NCBI GenBank assembly: GCA_008711295.1
Contig: VUYV01000015.1
Coordinates: forward strand, 7,201,631-7,265,630
Reading direction: 5' to 3'
From: Anarhynchus alexandrinus
Lineage: Eukaryota > Chordata > Aves > Charadriiformes > Charadriidae
DNA length: 64,000 bases
The stretch's first letter is position 1. Each line of letters starts with the position of its first letter. Under the pieces are notes generated by a model that was not told the origin of the DNA, did no database searches, and saw only the letters and a list, made by a program, of their open reading frames with translations. Positions 1 to 13,340 of the stretch are shown piece by piece. The position numbers were made by a program, and so were the translations under genes.

Positions 1-3000
1 AAAAGGGCTGTGTTTCAGCTTTATAAGAATGACAGTCATGTTTTATATCCATAAAACAGAGTTGATACGTCACCACCAGAATGTCCTCTCCCTCTACTGC
101 CTTCACTTCCCCTGCTGAAATCTAAATAACTTTTACCCCTCAAAGGTCACAAGTCTACAGGAAAGCCAAAGCAAGAATTCATGATTCTTCACAACAGGGA
201 ACACAACTATAACCGAATCACAACAAACTGCACAGTTGCACGTGGGTTTGCCTTTTCCCAGGGTACCAGCACTACACACAACTTACAGCTCTAAGTCCAT
301 TCAGGTGAATTGCAGCTTTCAAATTTACAACATTTTTCCAGGATCAGTTCCTGCATCTGAACACCACAGAAGCTGCAAGTGCTCAGAGCGGACTCTTTTT
401 TTATGGGTCTCAGTACTGAATGCCCAGAAACAAGATGCTATTCACTCTGTAATTTTCCATTTTTTGCTAACTTGAGACTTTCTCCATTTCTAACCTTCAT
501 GTCTCCCATTGCAACCTCACTTCCAGCTGAGCAGCTTGCTGAGCTCGCTACTGAGAGACAGACTTGGTTTCCCAGCATGCCAGCTAACTCTTAGGTCTTT
601 GATCATCTGCAGTTGGGCTGCTCCTGCTTTGATCAAAAGCAAGCTTTTCTTCATCATGCTACATGAATTAAAAAGCCTGAGACTTCAATCCCGCCTTCAA
701 GTGAGGTCGAATTGAGGCACTGAGTTGTCTGATACATTGAACAAAGTTTTTAAAATATAATTGAGTGTAATTGGCAGGCATCTTTTCAACAAGACCATAT
801 TCTCCTGCAAAAAAAAAAAGGCCTTCCCATTCCTTTTTATTTGCTCGTTCCTGCAGAGCCAGACCTGCACTGTTCGCAGTGAGGCTGCAGCGCTTACGCT
901 GCAAGAGAGCAGAGTATCGCAGGAAGGATTCCACCTACCCTGCAGGAAAAACAAAGATCTTTCCAAAAATAAACATTATCCAGTGACTAAGAAATGAGAA
1001 AATATGAACCAAGCCCTGCAGGCTTCTGCAAAATACTTCCTAAGAGAACTGTCCAATTAGCAGTGCCTGCACTCATCAGCATGGGCAGATTCATGGCCAA
1101 CCTCGGGTCTGGATTCACCTTCCCTACTCAGGAACCTTGCAAGTGTGCTTGAGCAGGCTCTCCAAAGCACACAGGGACTCACGTTCATCTGGCAAGGCCA
1201 GCATGGCATCTTCAGACCCATGTAGCAAAAACACTGCTGAGGAGGAACATATCATAGCTATAGGGGCTCTGGAAAACTCATCCAGAGCAGAGAAAACTAG
1301 GTGTTGACTTCATCAGAGATCCCAATGTGACTGAGTGACCAAATTCCACTAACTTTTGCTTCTATTAATATTTCTGTGTGACAACATCCAACACTACAAG
1401 ATTTAGTCAAAATGGTTAAAGGCCTGACATCAATACAGTGACTTTTTTTTCCCCTCAAAGCGTGCATCCTACCACTTCGCATGGCGTATTCATCTAAGAT
1501 TATTTTGGCCCCATTTGGAAGGCACGATCCCCATTTGGCAGACAAAGAAGCTGATGTAGAGGCTGATTGACAGGCAGGAACAGGGATCTTGGGCTCTGCT
1601 CTCATAGACACTCCCTACACTACACGATTACCACCAAGAACAAGAGCAGCCTCCGGAGTTGATGGAAATCATAATGACCTTTTATACTACACCTTCCACA
1701 GGAAAACACCTGCGGACATACTGATGTTAAATGAGATGCCCCTGTTCTGAGAATTGGCAAGTGAAGCAGAAATGTTTGATGCCCTTAGATGAATTTACAC
1801 TTCACTAGGGCTGTGGCGCAAAGAGAAAATAATCACACTGCTGCATGTGTTGTTTCTGTTATTTGAGAGCCTGTGTTGACTTGTCCACACAAGGATGGTG
1901 CTTGAAAGACTCAGCTGAGAGAGAAGATGCTGTGGGCACAAAGGAGGAGGCTGGAGAAGCAATAGTCCTCTCTTATACAGGTTGGCGAAACTATTTGACT
2001 ACATCCTCCTTGGGGACAACAAATATAAAAATAGACGGTTCACATTCCTCCTGGCTACCGCCTGCTGATGCCAGTGTCACTGGCATTAACTGGTTTAACT
2101 CTCTGACCATCTTCCTCTCCAATGCTACTAGATGTAGTAGGTATCTAACTGATCATCAACTTTCAGTATGTGGCTGTGACTAGGAATAAAATGTGTCATT
2201 ATAAACTGTGTCATGTAAAAAAAATGAAAATATAAGCAAAAGAAAACGGTCATATATCTTTGTATACATTATGTGGTAATAGCTCTTCTGAATTACTGCA
2301 TCCAGTTCTGATATTTCAAGTCTGAGGGTTTCAGACACTAGCAAGAGTTATGAAAGGACCTGCAGAAAGTATCTGGGTTCCAAAAAGTATGCGAGGCGTT
2401 TGAAGCTTAATCTAAACATATGGTGACTGAGCAGGGAGACACTGCACCAGGAAGCAATTACTAGTGGCAGGAAGCTTTTCAACACAGCGTAGCAAGGAAA
2501 AATAGTATCCAATACCTGCAAACTAAAGATAGAAATGGCATGTTTAGTTCAAGGCTGGTTTTCTTTCTAGAAGAACCAGAGTAATCAAACAAAAGTCAGG
2601 AGCTGGAATTCTCGTACAGAGACTCATACTTCCCAGGAGATTCATGTAGCTGAGGTTAAGTGCTATTAACTCATGAACCTCTTGATCGTCCACCTAGGAT
2701 ATTTTGAAATGTATGGCTAGATTTGTCTCCTTACACTGTCACAAATTTTTCTGGGTTTTGATAACAGATGGCATCATAAATGTCCATCCACCAAGACAAG
2801 GGCAGTTTTCCAAGATACCCTGCCAGTCTTCCAAATTAAAGTTTAGTCTTTTTTAAAAAAAAAAACAACAACAGAGCCAAACCAAAACAGCACAAAAGTG
2901 CTTCCGTGAACCAGCCCTAAATTCACAAGTTTGATCTTCCACAGAAGAGGAGTGGCTTTTATATTTCTGTCCTTCAAAAGCAGTTCATTGATAGCTCTAG

Positions 3001-6000
3001 GTACCTCCCAAGTAACCTTAGAAAAGCGTCTGCGTCCATCCATCATATCTCGGAGGTGCTCCTTTTCTCGATTCCCTATTTGATCTGGTCCCGTGAATTC
3101 ACAGGTTGTTTACACAGCTAAGACGATAGCTGTGATACCCCGAGGATATGTTTTTGATCATGACTACGAAAGCTTCTGACAAACTGCCCCTGGCTACTCA
3201 CTGCCATTCTGGTTTTGATCTCCTGTCTTCACGTCTCAGCACACAGATCATTTGGGATTGCTTGGCTCTGCTGCCCAGTGCCACATCAGAGGTGTGAATT
3301 GACCAAACATCCGCTCCTGCCAATGCCACGTTGTTCCCTTCTCATCTGTCCACTTCTTTGGGACCTAAAATTTCAGTCTAATATACTACATAGGACAGCT
3401 CTACTGAAACAGCTGTGGGTGCAACAGCAGGAGCTAAAGCAGAAACAGCCCTACGACACGTCACCCACAGAACGATCTATTGGAGAGTATATTCAATTGC
3501 AGTTTGCGGGAGACTCTGGTGTTTCTTCTCCTTCACAGCCACTGTATCAAAACAACATTGGCTCCTGACGAGCAGCAGTGGGGTATGCTGCGGGGAGTCC
3601 TATTTTACCAATGTCATTTCAGAACTCTTCCAATTTTTAATAAACTGCTGTTTGGCTGTTTTAATCAAGCCCATTCCCATCAGTCTGATTGAAATAAGCT
3701 GCTGATGTTGTTATCCATATGACCCCCTGGGAGGTATAACAAAACACATGACAACACTTACACATCAATAACATTTCAAAAAACACATTTTAGTTTATCA
3801 TTGCAAGCAATGGCTTTTTTTTTTTTTTCTCGTGGTTCTCAAGATTTTAGTATCTTTGTATGAGGAGTTCAGCACTATGACTTAGCTACAACCTCAGCTA
3901 CTGTCCGGGCAAATGAGGTCTGATGTCTCAAGCCCTTACATTCATTCTTGTAAAATTCATGTCTGATGAATCCAATTGATTATACTTTCTATTTTGTAGC
4001 CACCGGGGACAAAGCTCCAGACTTGTCATACTGAAGAATCCAGTGTACAAACTGACAGGTCCAAAAGTATAAAGCTCACGTTCATTAAAGACTTCTGTGG
4101 TCTCACCACCCAAGTCCTACACTGAACCTTATCTTCAGCTCAGATGGACTGAAAGTGGCAGAGAACACCATAATCTAACCAATATGGCAGATAGATCATC
4201 ATATCATTAAGGCAGCTTCTTGGCAACAAAAAATGCCTGAAATATGAAGACTCACAATCCCAGTAAGGTGCAAGACATATTAAAAGGAGAACAGAGGACC
4301 TGAGGCTCTAGAAAGTAATTTCATATATTATTTCTCATAACCAGCATCAGATAGAACCTTTTACCTGATTCCCCACAAGGATGTTGTAAGATTTAGAATA
4401 CTTGGGACAAGATAAAAAGCAGAAGGTAGAAATCTGAGCAATGGCTGATACATAAGAACCAAAAACGAGCCAGTATTTGACAACTGGTTGACATTGCATG
4501 TGAGTGGGTGTTTCAAAGAGCCTGCAGCCCATCTAGTCCTCCTTTGTTTGAAAGCACACATCCTTAAGGGTTTGGGGAGTTGTTGAGTGTTTCACTTCTA
4601 CTCCTTGCAAGTATTCACAACTTGCTACTTAGAAGACCTGCAGCAATGCAATATGCACAGAAATGAAGCTTTTGGTGCCCAAAAAAGCCCCAACAAATAG
4701 AGATCTCTGTCAGGCATTTACCCACAGCAATACTGGATGCCACAAACATGATCCACACTCTCAGTTGCACCACATACTGAGTTGAGCTCATGACATTAGC
4801 TTTTATCTCCATGGACTGGTTCTACACAATCTGAAGAAGTGTCTTATGCGTTGGGATGAAAATCCTTGGTTAGCTTGGTTACTGCGGCACAGTGGAGCTG
4901 TCTGCAATCAGAGTAGGGCTCATTCTCTGTAACTGTGTCAGGAACTCCCCTGGACAGTATAAACCATTCCAATTGCAAGCCACATTTTATCTTCATATAT
5001 TAGCTAAGGTCTGATTCAGTTTCTACTGAAATCAGACAACATGAAAACTCTTCATTTCTGTACTACTTGGTCCTTTTCATGCAATGTTTAATCTTCACTG
5101 TTCATTGGTTTTGATAAGGCCACTACTCTCGTGAAGTCTGGCTGTCTTGCAATTCTAATGCACTTATTCTCTCAGTGTCCCTTTGCTCTGGAAGTCCTTC
5201 ATTTTAATCTAATAAATCACTCCTACAGAACGAGTTGTCAATGTCCCTACACCATGTATTAAGTTACATGATTAAAAGATAAAGAGTAATTATAGAATAT
5301 ACATGGGTTGATACCACATATGAATAAACATGTATCTATATACATACAGATATATAAATGACATAAGCTAATGAAAAGCATATTAATATCTATTTCAATT
5401 AATATATTTAAACACCAAACCTTGCACAAGGAGGTCATAATACACAATAAACTGCAGAACCATGCAGTGAAAGGTATTTATTGTGCGTATGCTGACATAT
5501 AATTAGGATTGTGCACTTGGCATATCTCTCTGGAGACCTGTAAATATATACAAGTAAAATCAGGTCGGTAAAATGTAGTCTGCAAGTTTTCCATTTGCTG
5601 GAAAAAATTATGCATATGTTTTCAATTGATATCAACAGCCTGAAGATGGGTGTCAGATTAAGACTCTCAGGAGATGTCTAGAGATAACACAGTAAGAAAG
5701 GTGATCAAAGGTAAACATTAAACAATTTATGACATAGCTCTGCAGTTATTCACCACACAGTCCCACCTCCAGTCTCACCTCCACATTTTTACAGTTCTTT
5801 TTTATTTTCCAGTGTTCTTGGCTTTCAGACAGTAGATAAATGGATAATATCTATAACACACTTATGTGCAGTCTATGTTGCAGCTAGACTTATCCCTAAC
5901 TCAAAATCCCCATCTTTCAGTTTCCCTGTCATCAACATGACACAGACTTTGAAATTTGCATCTTTTATTGATATAACCTTTGAAATTTATACCTGACTTG

Positions 6001-6303
6001 TGCAGTTTGAGCCTGCTTGTACAGATTGAGAATAGTCCTGCCGTTCAGTGCCTCACAACTAGTATGTATTTTGCAGTCAAGGGTTTTGGTTCCCCATCCT
6101 GCAATCAATGAAGGTTCAACTGTCTCTGTAAAGGGTGCCTAGAGGGGGAAATCTATATTTATTAATTCTCTCATGTCTTCAAGAAGATAACTGTCTTAGT
6201 GCCACATTCAGTTCTTTTATATGCCAAGTGTGTAAACTGAAGACTTTGCATATACAGACTGTAGATGCATACACAAACCAGGCAACAAAAGTAGGGATCA
6301 TTA

Positions 6304-6349
6304 GACAGACAGACAGATACACACATACGTACATATATACATACATAGA
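6304..6349. repeat. Degenerate GACA/TACA microsatellite
   Basis: Four tandem GACA-type units run into an imperfect alternation of TACA, CATA and TATA units. This is a simple low-complexity tract with no gene around it. Confidence 0.7.
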
Positions 6350-9300
6350 ATGAACCATTTTTCCCTTGCTTTGAGGGAAAAACTGCGGCTTTAGCTGGTT
6401 CATTTTATAAAGAACCTTAACTAGTTAAACCAGCCAAGTGGTGGGTAGCACTCATACAGGATCACATTACAGCGGACAGCCGTAACAGGAATTGCAGCAT
6501 TGCTGCGGTTCAGTGAGACTGGATGATTTTTGGCAGGTCAGACTCCGTACTTCCGCTTGCCTTTGAAATGCTATCAGCTCCACAGCTGTAGGGGCGTACC
6601 GTTACCAAAATTATGATGCTTTAAATAAAATATGTAATTTATCCAGACAGAGTTTTACTTATACATGGGTATTAAATGTAAGCTTCTTTTAATTAATTTT
6701 ATATTTTCTTTAATTTACAGTCTTTCTAAGATTTCCCTGCTACTTACTGAGCTTGATACCACACATGACTCAGGATATTTAACCTCTGCAGCTGAGGTTC
6801 CAGGAAGATACCCCATGCCTGTACCTGGATTTACACAGATGGCCCATGATAGCTATGGAGCTCTTTAGGCTCAACTGCAGCCCGTTTCCTGACTATGCCC
6901 ATGGCTCTTCATGACCCTTCAGATACGTGTCAGTCAAAAGGATTCTACTACAAATCTATAAGTGCTATAAGTAACGGTACGTCAGTGCTTCTCATATTGT
7001 CAAAATAGTGTAAATAAATGAAATACTCTGGTCTTATCTTGATAGAACACTTTTCCCCTACTAGCCTCTGGAAAGATTTCAAGTTAAACTATGTTTTCTT
7101 AGAATACATATTCTATTACAAAGAAAGCCTTGGGCCAGATTCTCCAACATGCTCTGCATGCATCAGTACTCTCTTGTTGGGACGTTCCCCACCCAAGTCC
7201 CACTCTCCCACACTGCCACATGTTGACACATGGCATTGGTGGGAGAATGGAAACAGGAGAGGTCAGGACAGAAGTCATCCTCCTGCGTACTGCATGGATG
7301 CTTGTGGCATATGCCAAAATGGCTCCAAGGCCTCGAAGGGGGAAAACAGCACAGCACTTGGGCACCCCTGGCATCTTCTGTGCCATGGGGAGCAGTACTG
7401 AGCAGCCAAAGAAAACTGCAAATCTCATTTTTCATACAGGCTGTGCTCACATTTGTGGTTCATACAAAGGGAGCGATATCTCTGTAGTCATCCCCTCGGG
7501 TGTTGGTACCTGGTGCCTGTGTCACTGCCACTCTTCACTGCTCCGTCATCCGTGAAATTAAAGGTGCCGGTCCAATTTGCCAATTCCTCTCCATTCTGCC
7601 AGCTAAACTGCAGCCCTCTAGCAAGAAAACGAGGCAGTTGATATTTGATATCATTCATCAGGTTAAGTCTATCAGCATGAGTTCTCATGTCCTTTTTCTT
7701 AACACAGAAATGTGACTATGACACATTCATCAAAAACAATAAAAAGATAGCCAGAAACACAAGACATCATCTTACTAGTGGAAACAACTAATTTTTAGTT
7801 CACACAGACTCTTAAAGTCCTTGGCTGAAAACAACACCAGATTCCTCAACCAAATTGGGAGGCCAGTAATCATGTGTTCTCATAAACAACATACCTATGT
7901 GTGGAGCAAGGCGGAAATTTCATTCCCAGAGACGCAAGTGCAAAAAGCTGGAGAATTATGTGGAAAACTGCAGGGCCAAAGAAGTAAACCCTCCAAACTT
8001 CTATTTTACTTCTACAGTAGTTTTTAAATGTGGTGAGCACTGGGTCCCTCCTCTGTTTTGTTGGCCATGCTAGCAAAGGATTTGTCATTTGATGAATTCT
8101 CTAAGTCACACTATATTGCTCTTTTCCCTGTTTGGGAAGATGATATTTTTTAAGCCAACGCATATCACAATCATCACAACATCCTGTTTTGCAAACTTTC
8201 ACAAATTCATTCCAAGACCCATGATGCCTGCAGTCTTCTGGAAACTCCACCTATAGTTGGAAAGAAATCTCACATGTATTTAAAAAAGCTGGGTCGGAAA
8301 AAAAAATTGACAACACCAGTCAAATCTCTCCCTTAGCTCAGAAGTCAAGGAAAAAGAATCTTGCAGATTTTTATTTTTAATCTTCTCCATTTTAACCCAA
8401 TTTCATGATTTCAGAAGCCTGGCAGCTGAGTTGCGAACATTTGATGCTGCCAATACTGAAAGTTAACTTCCCGACTGGGCTGTGTGGGGACAGCCAGGAA
8501 GCAATCTGCCAGCCTGCTTTGCCCGAAAGAAAGGGCGTCCAGGACCCCGCTAGTTTTCTTGGTCAACAGGCTTATTACAAGGACTGGACAATCTCTCAGA
8601 CCACATCCATGCTCTAGTCTAATTGGCAGCACTTATAAGCATAGGAAATTAAGAAGGAACAACACGGGGAGTTAAAATAAGGCCTTTTTGCTTCCTGCAG
8701 CAGAAAAGATGAGGAGCTCTAAACAGCTCCAAATACATAAAGTGGGAATTTATTTGTTCTGTACTGTGGAAATGTATGCACATAACTTCTTGTCGTCATC
8801 GTTGTTTTAAGACAACCTTGTCTAACTTCAAGTATCTGCAGTGCAGGCATTTCCACATGAGCTAATCATCTTGGCTCTTAAAAATCTGTAGAGATTGGCT
8901 CAGTATGGTTATTTTAGGGAAAAATTCACCCAGTCAAAGGCTGGCCTTCACCCTAGGGTGAACTGATCCATCCCCCAAACTCTCCCTCCATCAACAGAAC
9001 GGGGAGCCCTGGGTTGCTTTTAGCATGGGCACACGTGGCAGAAGGATCCCGCCACCCAAGTGAAGTGCAATGCATGTCACCACAAATGTTTCTTCTGACC
9101 TAAACCCAAGACATTTTGAAAGAATTTAAGAAGTTTATTCTTATACATTTTGTGCCTTTTAATCTTTTTGTTTGATTAGGGTTTTTTTTTATTGAAAAAA
9201 GGCTTTTTGGTAAAGGCATTTTGGGCAAGAAGGAATTCTGAAGAAGGTAGGGAGTTATTTCAACACCCTGAACCGAGGAAAGAGCTACCTTCCTAAACTG

Positions 9301-11339
9301 CCCCCTCCCCTCCCAAGCTGCCTCCCACCACAAAAGGTGGGAGAAAAGCACTATGAAAATATTGGAAAAGCTTCCTCTGAAACTTTCAAATGCATTTTCA
9401 TATCTTGCACATTCTCCAGTGGTCAAATTTGGCCTTTTCAAAGAAAAACATCTTAAGTATAAGAAAGGCAACATTTCAAATATAGAAGTCAAATTTTTCT
9501 CATAGGAGACCCATTCTGATTACTTCTTAGTTAAATACATCGATGCGATTCTCCTATCTCCCAAAAAATCAGAAGAAGCAGAAGAGACTATCCTGATTGC
9601 CATAAGCAAAACGAGATGATATCGCACACTTTCAGCTCGGAGAGGAGCCACTTTGGTGATAAATTTGGAGAACCACCTGAACGGGTGTATAGGTTATGCT
9701 ATAAAGGCTATAGGGTAATACAGTGCTATGACTTGTCAGGGAGTCCCATACCTTCTACGTTGCTCTGACAGTTTTAATCAGCTGAGGCTGCCTGAAGTAC
9801 GACTTCCGAGTAGAATATTGGTGAGAAGAAAATATGAGAAAATTCTCACTTTTACTAAGACACCTTCACTTTTAGGCTTGTTGAAATAAACACTTGTGAT
9901 TCTCTCCGGTGTACCGCAGTCTAACACGTTTTTTTGTCACACTGTAACTGGTATGGAAACATGTCTCTTTTGAACGTGTATGTCTTTGTAAAAGGCATCT
10001 AAATATATGACCTTAAAAATATATTTAAATTGCTGAAGACAGCACTGAATGATACATGGGGAGACAAAGTAGAAGTGTGGGAAAACCAAGTTGGAATTGT
10101 ACTTTTTAATTGAATTTAAGTTAGATATTTTGGGCTTAGGTATTTACTTGCAAACTGAAATAGAGAACATTAATCTAGATAAATAGCTGGTGTTGGTGTG
10201 TCCTTCAGAGGTGAACTCTCCTAAAGCATAGCCAATATTCAGGCAGATTAAATGAAGAATTAAAACATTCAATAAAGTCCTTTCCCTTTGTACGTCTTCA
10301 CTCCACACGCAACAGCTGGAAGGAAAGCTAAGTAAACGTTCAAAGGTGGACGGGGGTGAATCTGTCCATAAAGCAAAAGAAGTGACAAAACCACTCTTTA
10401 ATGCCCTCCTCTGACCGGGCCTTTTTTTGGGAACAGTGTGTACTGCGGCTGAGGCACCAAGTTTAAAGGAGGACATGCACATTTTGGGTAAGATCCAAGA
10501 GGAGATCAGGAAGACTAACACTGAGGAATGGTAGATATGTCTTATGGCGAACAGCTTGAAATACTTAGCTTTGAAATGGCAGAATGGGGGATATAATTGA
10601 GGTACAAAAATATCTAACGAGGGCAAGCAAGGGTCTGAGTGTGACACTTCTACACGGTAAGGACAAAGTACAAAGCTGTGAGCTGAGCGTAGGGTCAGGA
10701 GCAAGCTAAGTGCTCGACCCTGAACCAGACAGGAAAATGCAAATATACAGTGCTTTTCTTCCGACAAACAGGTACTCAGGAGTTTAACACCACATAGAGT
10801 TACATATACACAAAACACACCACTGGTGAAACATTATGGAGCTCACAGGACTGCCTGTCTCACTGTGAGTCTGCAAGACTGAGACCAAGCTGCTGCTCTG
10901 CATTTGCTGGAGTGATGGTACAATAAACCTCTTCCTCCTAGTAAGAACAACTCTCACAAATAATGGTTTGCAGTATTAGGACTGAGTAGAAATCAAGGAT
11001 GAGACATTTAAAAACACTGACCTGAAATAATTCTGTTCCTAACAAGATTACTGAGAATTTTACCATTTATTTAAATCAGCCTTGAGTTGGGAGATTTCAA
11101 TTTTTAAAATAAACATTTCTCTAATCCTCTCTGTTGTGAGTTGTAACTGTTCATAAAAGCTGTCTGGCCAAATTTGCAAACAGCCTGGGAAAACAGAAAA
11201 GAGAATTGAACTGCTCCATCAGTATATTTCTTTGGCATATTATGGGAGTTAAATCCTACCACATTCACTCTCAGCACTAACTACACTTTAACAGGTAAAC
11301 AAAGAAGAGGTAAATTAAGCTTCTGTGTATCAGAATTGC

Positions 11340-11530
11340 AATAGAAAAGCACATGCAGAATGGAAACACAGCAAAGGAAGAGCAAAAGAAGCAGAACAAA
11401 AAAGAGGGTAAGGAAAGATTAAAAGAAGGGAAGGAAAGCAGAGGAAATTACTTAGACATAAAGGTCTCCTACGTAATTTAGACAGCTCATGTCAAAGAGT
11501 TTAAAAAAAGAAAAAAAAAAAAGAAAAGCT
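11340..11530. repeat. Purine-rich low-complexity tract
   Basis: The plus strand is almost all A and G over most of this stretch, with repeated GAAAGG and AGGAAA words and an A-run near 11507-11523. It may be the remains of a poly-purine microsatellite. No open frame or gene signal is associated with it. Confidence 0.6.
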
Positions 11531-13219
11531 AATTTTAAGCCTGGGATCATTACCAATGATTACCAATCGTGGAACTTTGCCATTTGCTCAATTTACCCTA
11601 ATGTTATTCCCTTCTAAAATTAGTGCATTTCCCCAACATGTGATGCTGATGATAACAAGGAAAAACTTTATAAAAGACGTAATAACCAGAAACACTCTTA
11701 GTGCAGAGATGCTCTGTTTTGCCCATTTACTGAAAGCAAATTTCTCATCAAGGTTTATGGACGTCATTAATCACAGGACTTAACCCTAGCAAATAAGAGT
11801 ATGAGCAATGTTGTGCCTTGCATTAGAGAAACTCTGTTAAGTTGGATGTCTTAGCAATACAGACCTTGACTTTCAGGTAAATGTCAAAGCAATATTTTGA
11901 TCCTAATTGGTAACTGTAAATGTTGAATCAGTGTGTGGTCAAATAAACACTGGTGTAATGTAAGAATAGCGGGAGGTGGTGAAAAAAAGAGACAATTAAG
12001 AAAGCAGCGGTAATTCTGAAGGGCATGTCAAGACCAGCTGTCAAGAAGCAGCAGGAAGCAAAGCAAAAAGCCTGTTGCCGCAATCCAAACAAGAAACAAC
12101 TCCTACCCAAGTGGAGGTTTTAATAGCAGAGGTGGTCAAACAATTACGAGGTTTTTGAACTGTAAGGCGAGAATGAACAAGTGGTTAGATTGCAGCAAGA
12201 AGCTTCATGCTGCTGTCACACTGAGATCCCACCCCAGGAGTGTCTCATTGCCTTTCTAAAGCGCGAAGGCAAGGTGAAAATTAAGCCGAGACAAGAAGGC
12301 AAGGCTTTTAAAAGGGAGCTATTCTACAGCTAATATATGGAGAAGACCCAAAAGACTTTAAGCACAGCTGGCAGTTGTGTCTGGGCCCTAACCAGAGAGC
12401 AGGCCATGATCATGTATGCAGCGGAATTTATTCAGGAGAAACCCATGTGCTTTTGAGGGATAAGAGCAGTTTGGAGCAAGTGGCCACGTAACACAGTGAT
12501 CGGCACCTCTGGGTAATGAGGACTGAGTGGCACCAGGCGCATCACGCAGGCGGTGCAAGGAGAGGGCATGGAAGAGCCCCTGCCACCCCAGTGCCAACCC
12601 ATTCCCCAAAACCACCGGCTCCTCTCATTTTATCCCAGCCAGCAGGCTATTTCCACTCATCTTTCAAGGTGACAGCTACCACTACCCCCATTCTGCATCT
12701 ACCAGAGGCAGACTAAACCCAAAGGCAAGCAAAACCAGACAGAAACCAATGTCATTTTATACCGGTGAAACTAAGCCAAAATCTGACTCAGCTTGCTGGT
12801 CTACCACAGATGGTTAAGCAAGGGGAACCGGAGGAGTCTACGGACTCCATCTCTGAAGGGGTGAAAAAAAGATATGAATGTCCCCAGGAGCAAGGCAAAT
12901 TCCTGCATTTTCTTTCTGAGCTCCATCTCTTATTAGTCTTCACTTTTCCTGCTCTTTCTTTCTAGCAGTTCTCATATTCCTTCTCTATATGCATTCTCCC
13001 TAGCAAAGAGGCCATTAGGAGATGACAGCAAGCCCAGCTTTTGTGACTCCAGCTCCTGTTTAAGTTATAGTATACACATTCATTCCGTATACATCACTAA
13101 TAATTTTATAACCATATTTCCACAGGCCTGGTCATGGTGCTGCACTACACTGTTACATACTACCCAAACACAGAGGTCATATACAGTCCCTGCCCCAACA
13201 AACAGACAGTCCAGGCTGC

Positions 13220-13340
13220 GTATAGGCTTCCTAATGTCAGTGGAAAATCACTTACTTTCACTGTACCTCAGTTTCCCTGTTTTATAATTCCTGTGCCCTT
13301 GAGAGGAGGAACTGAAGACTCAGTGTTAAGTGATCATGGG
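13220..13340 (+). repeat. Possible MIR-like SINE relic
   Basis: The string CCTCAGTTTCCCTG, preceded by a CACTTA-like word, resembles the conserved part of the MIR SINE in forward orientation. The rest is too diverged to follow. MIR relics are known in birds as well as mammals. The match is short, so the call is tentative. Confidence 0.35.
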
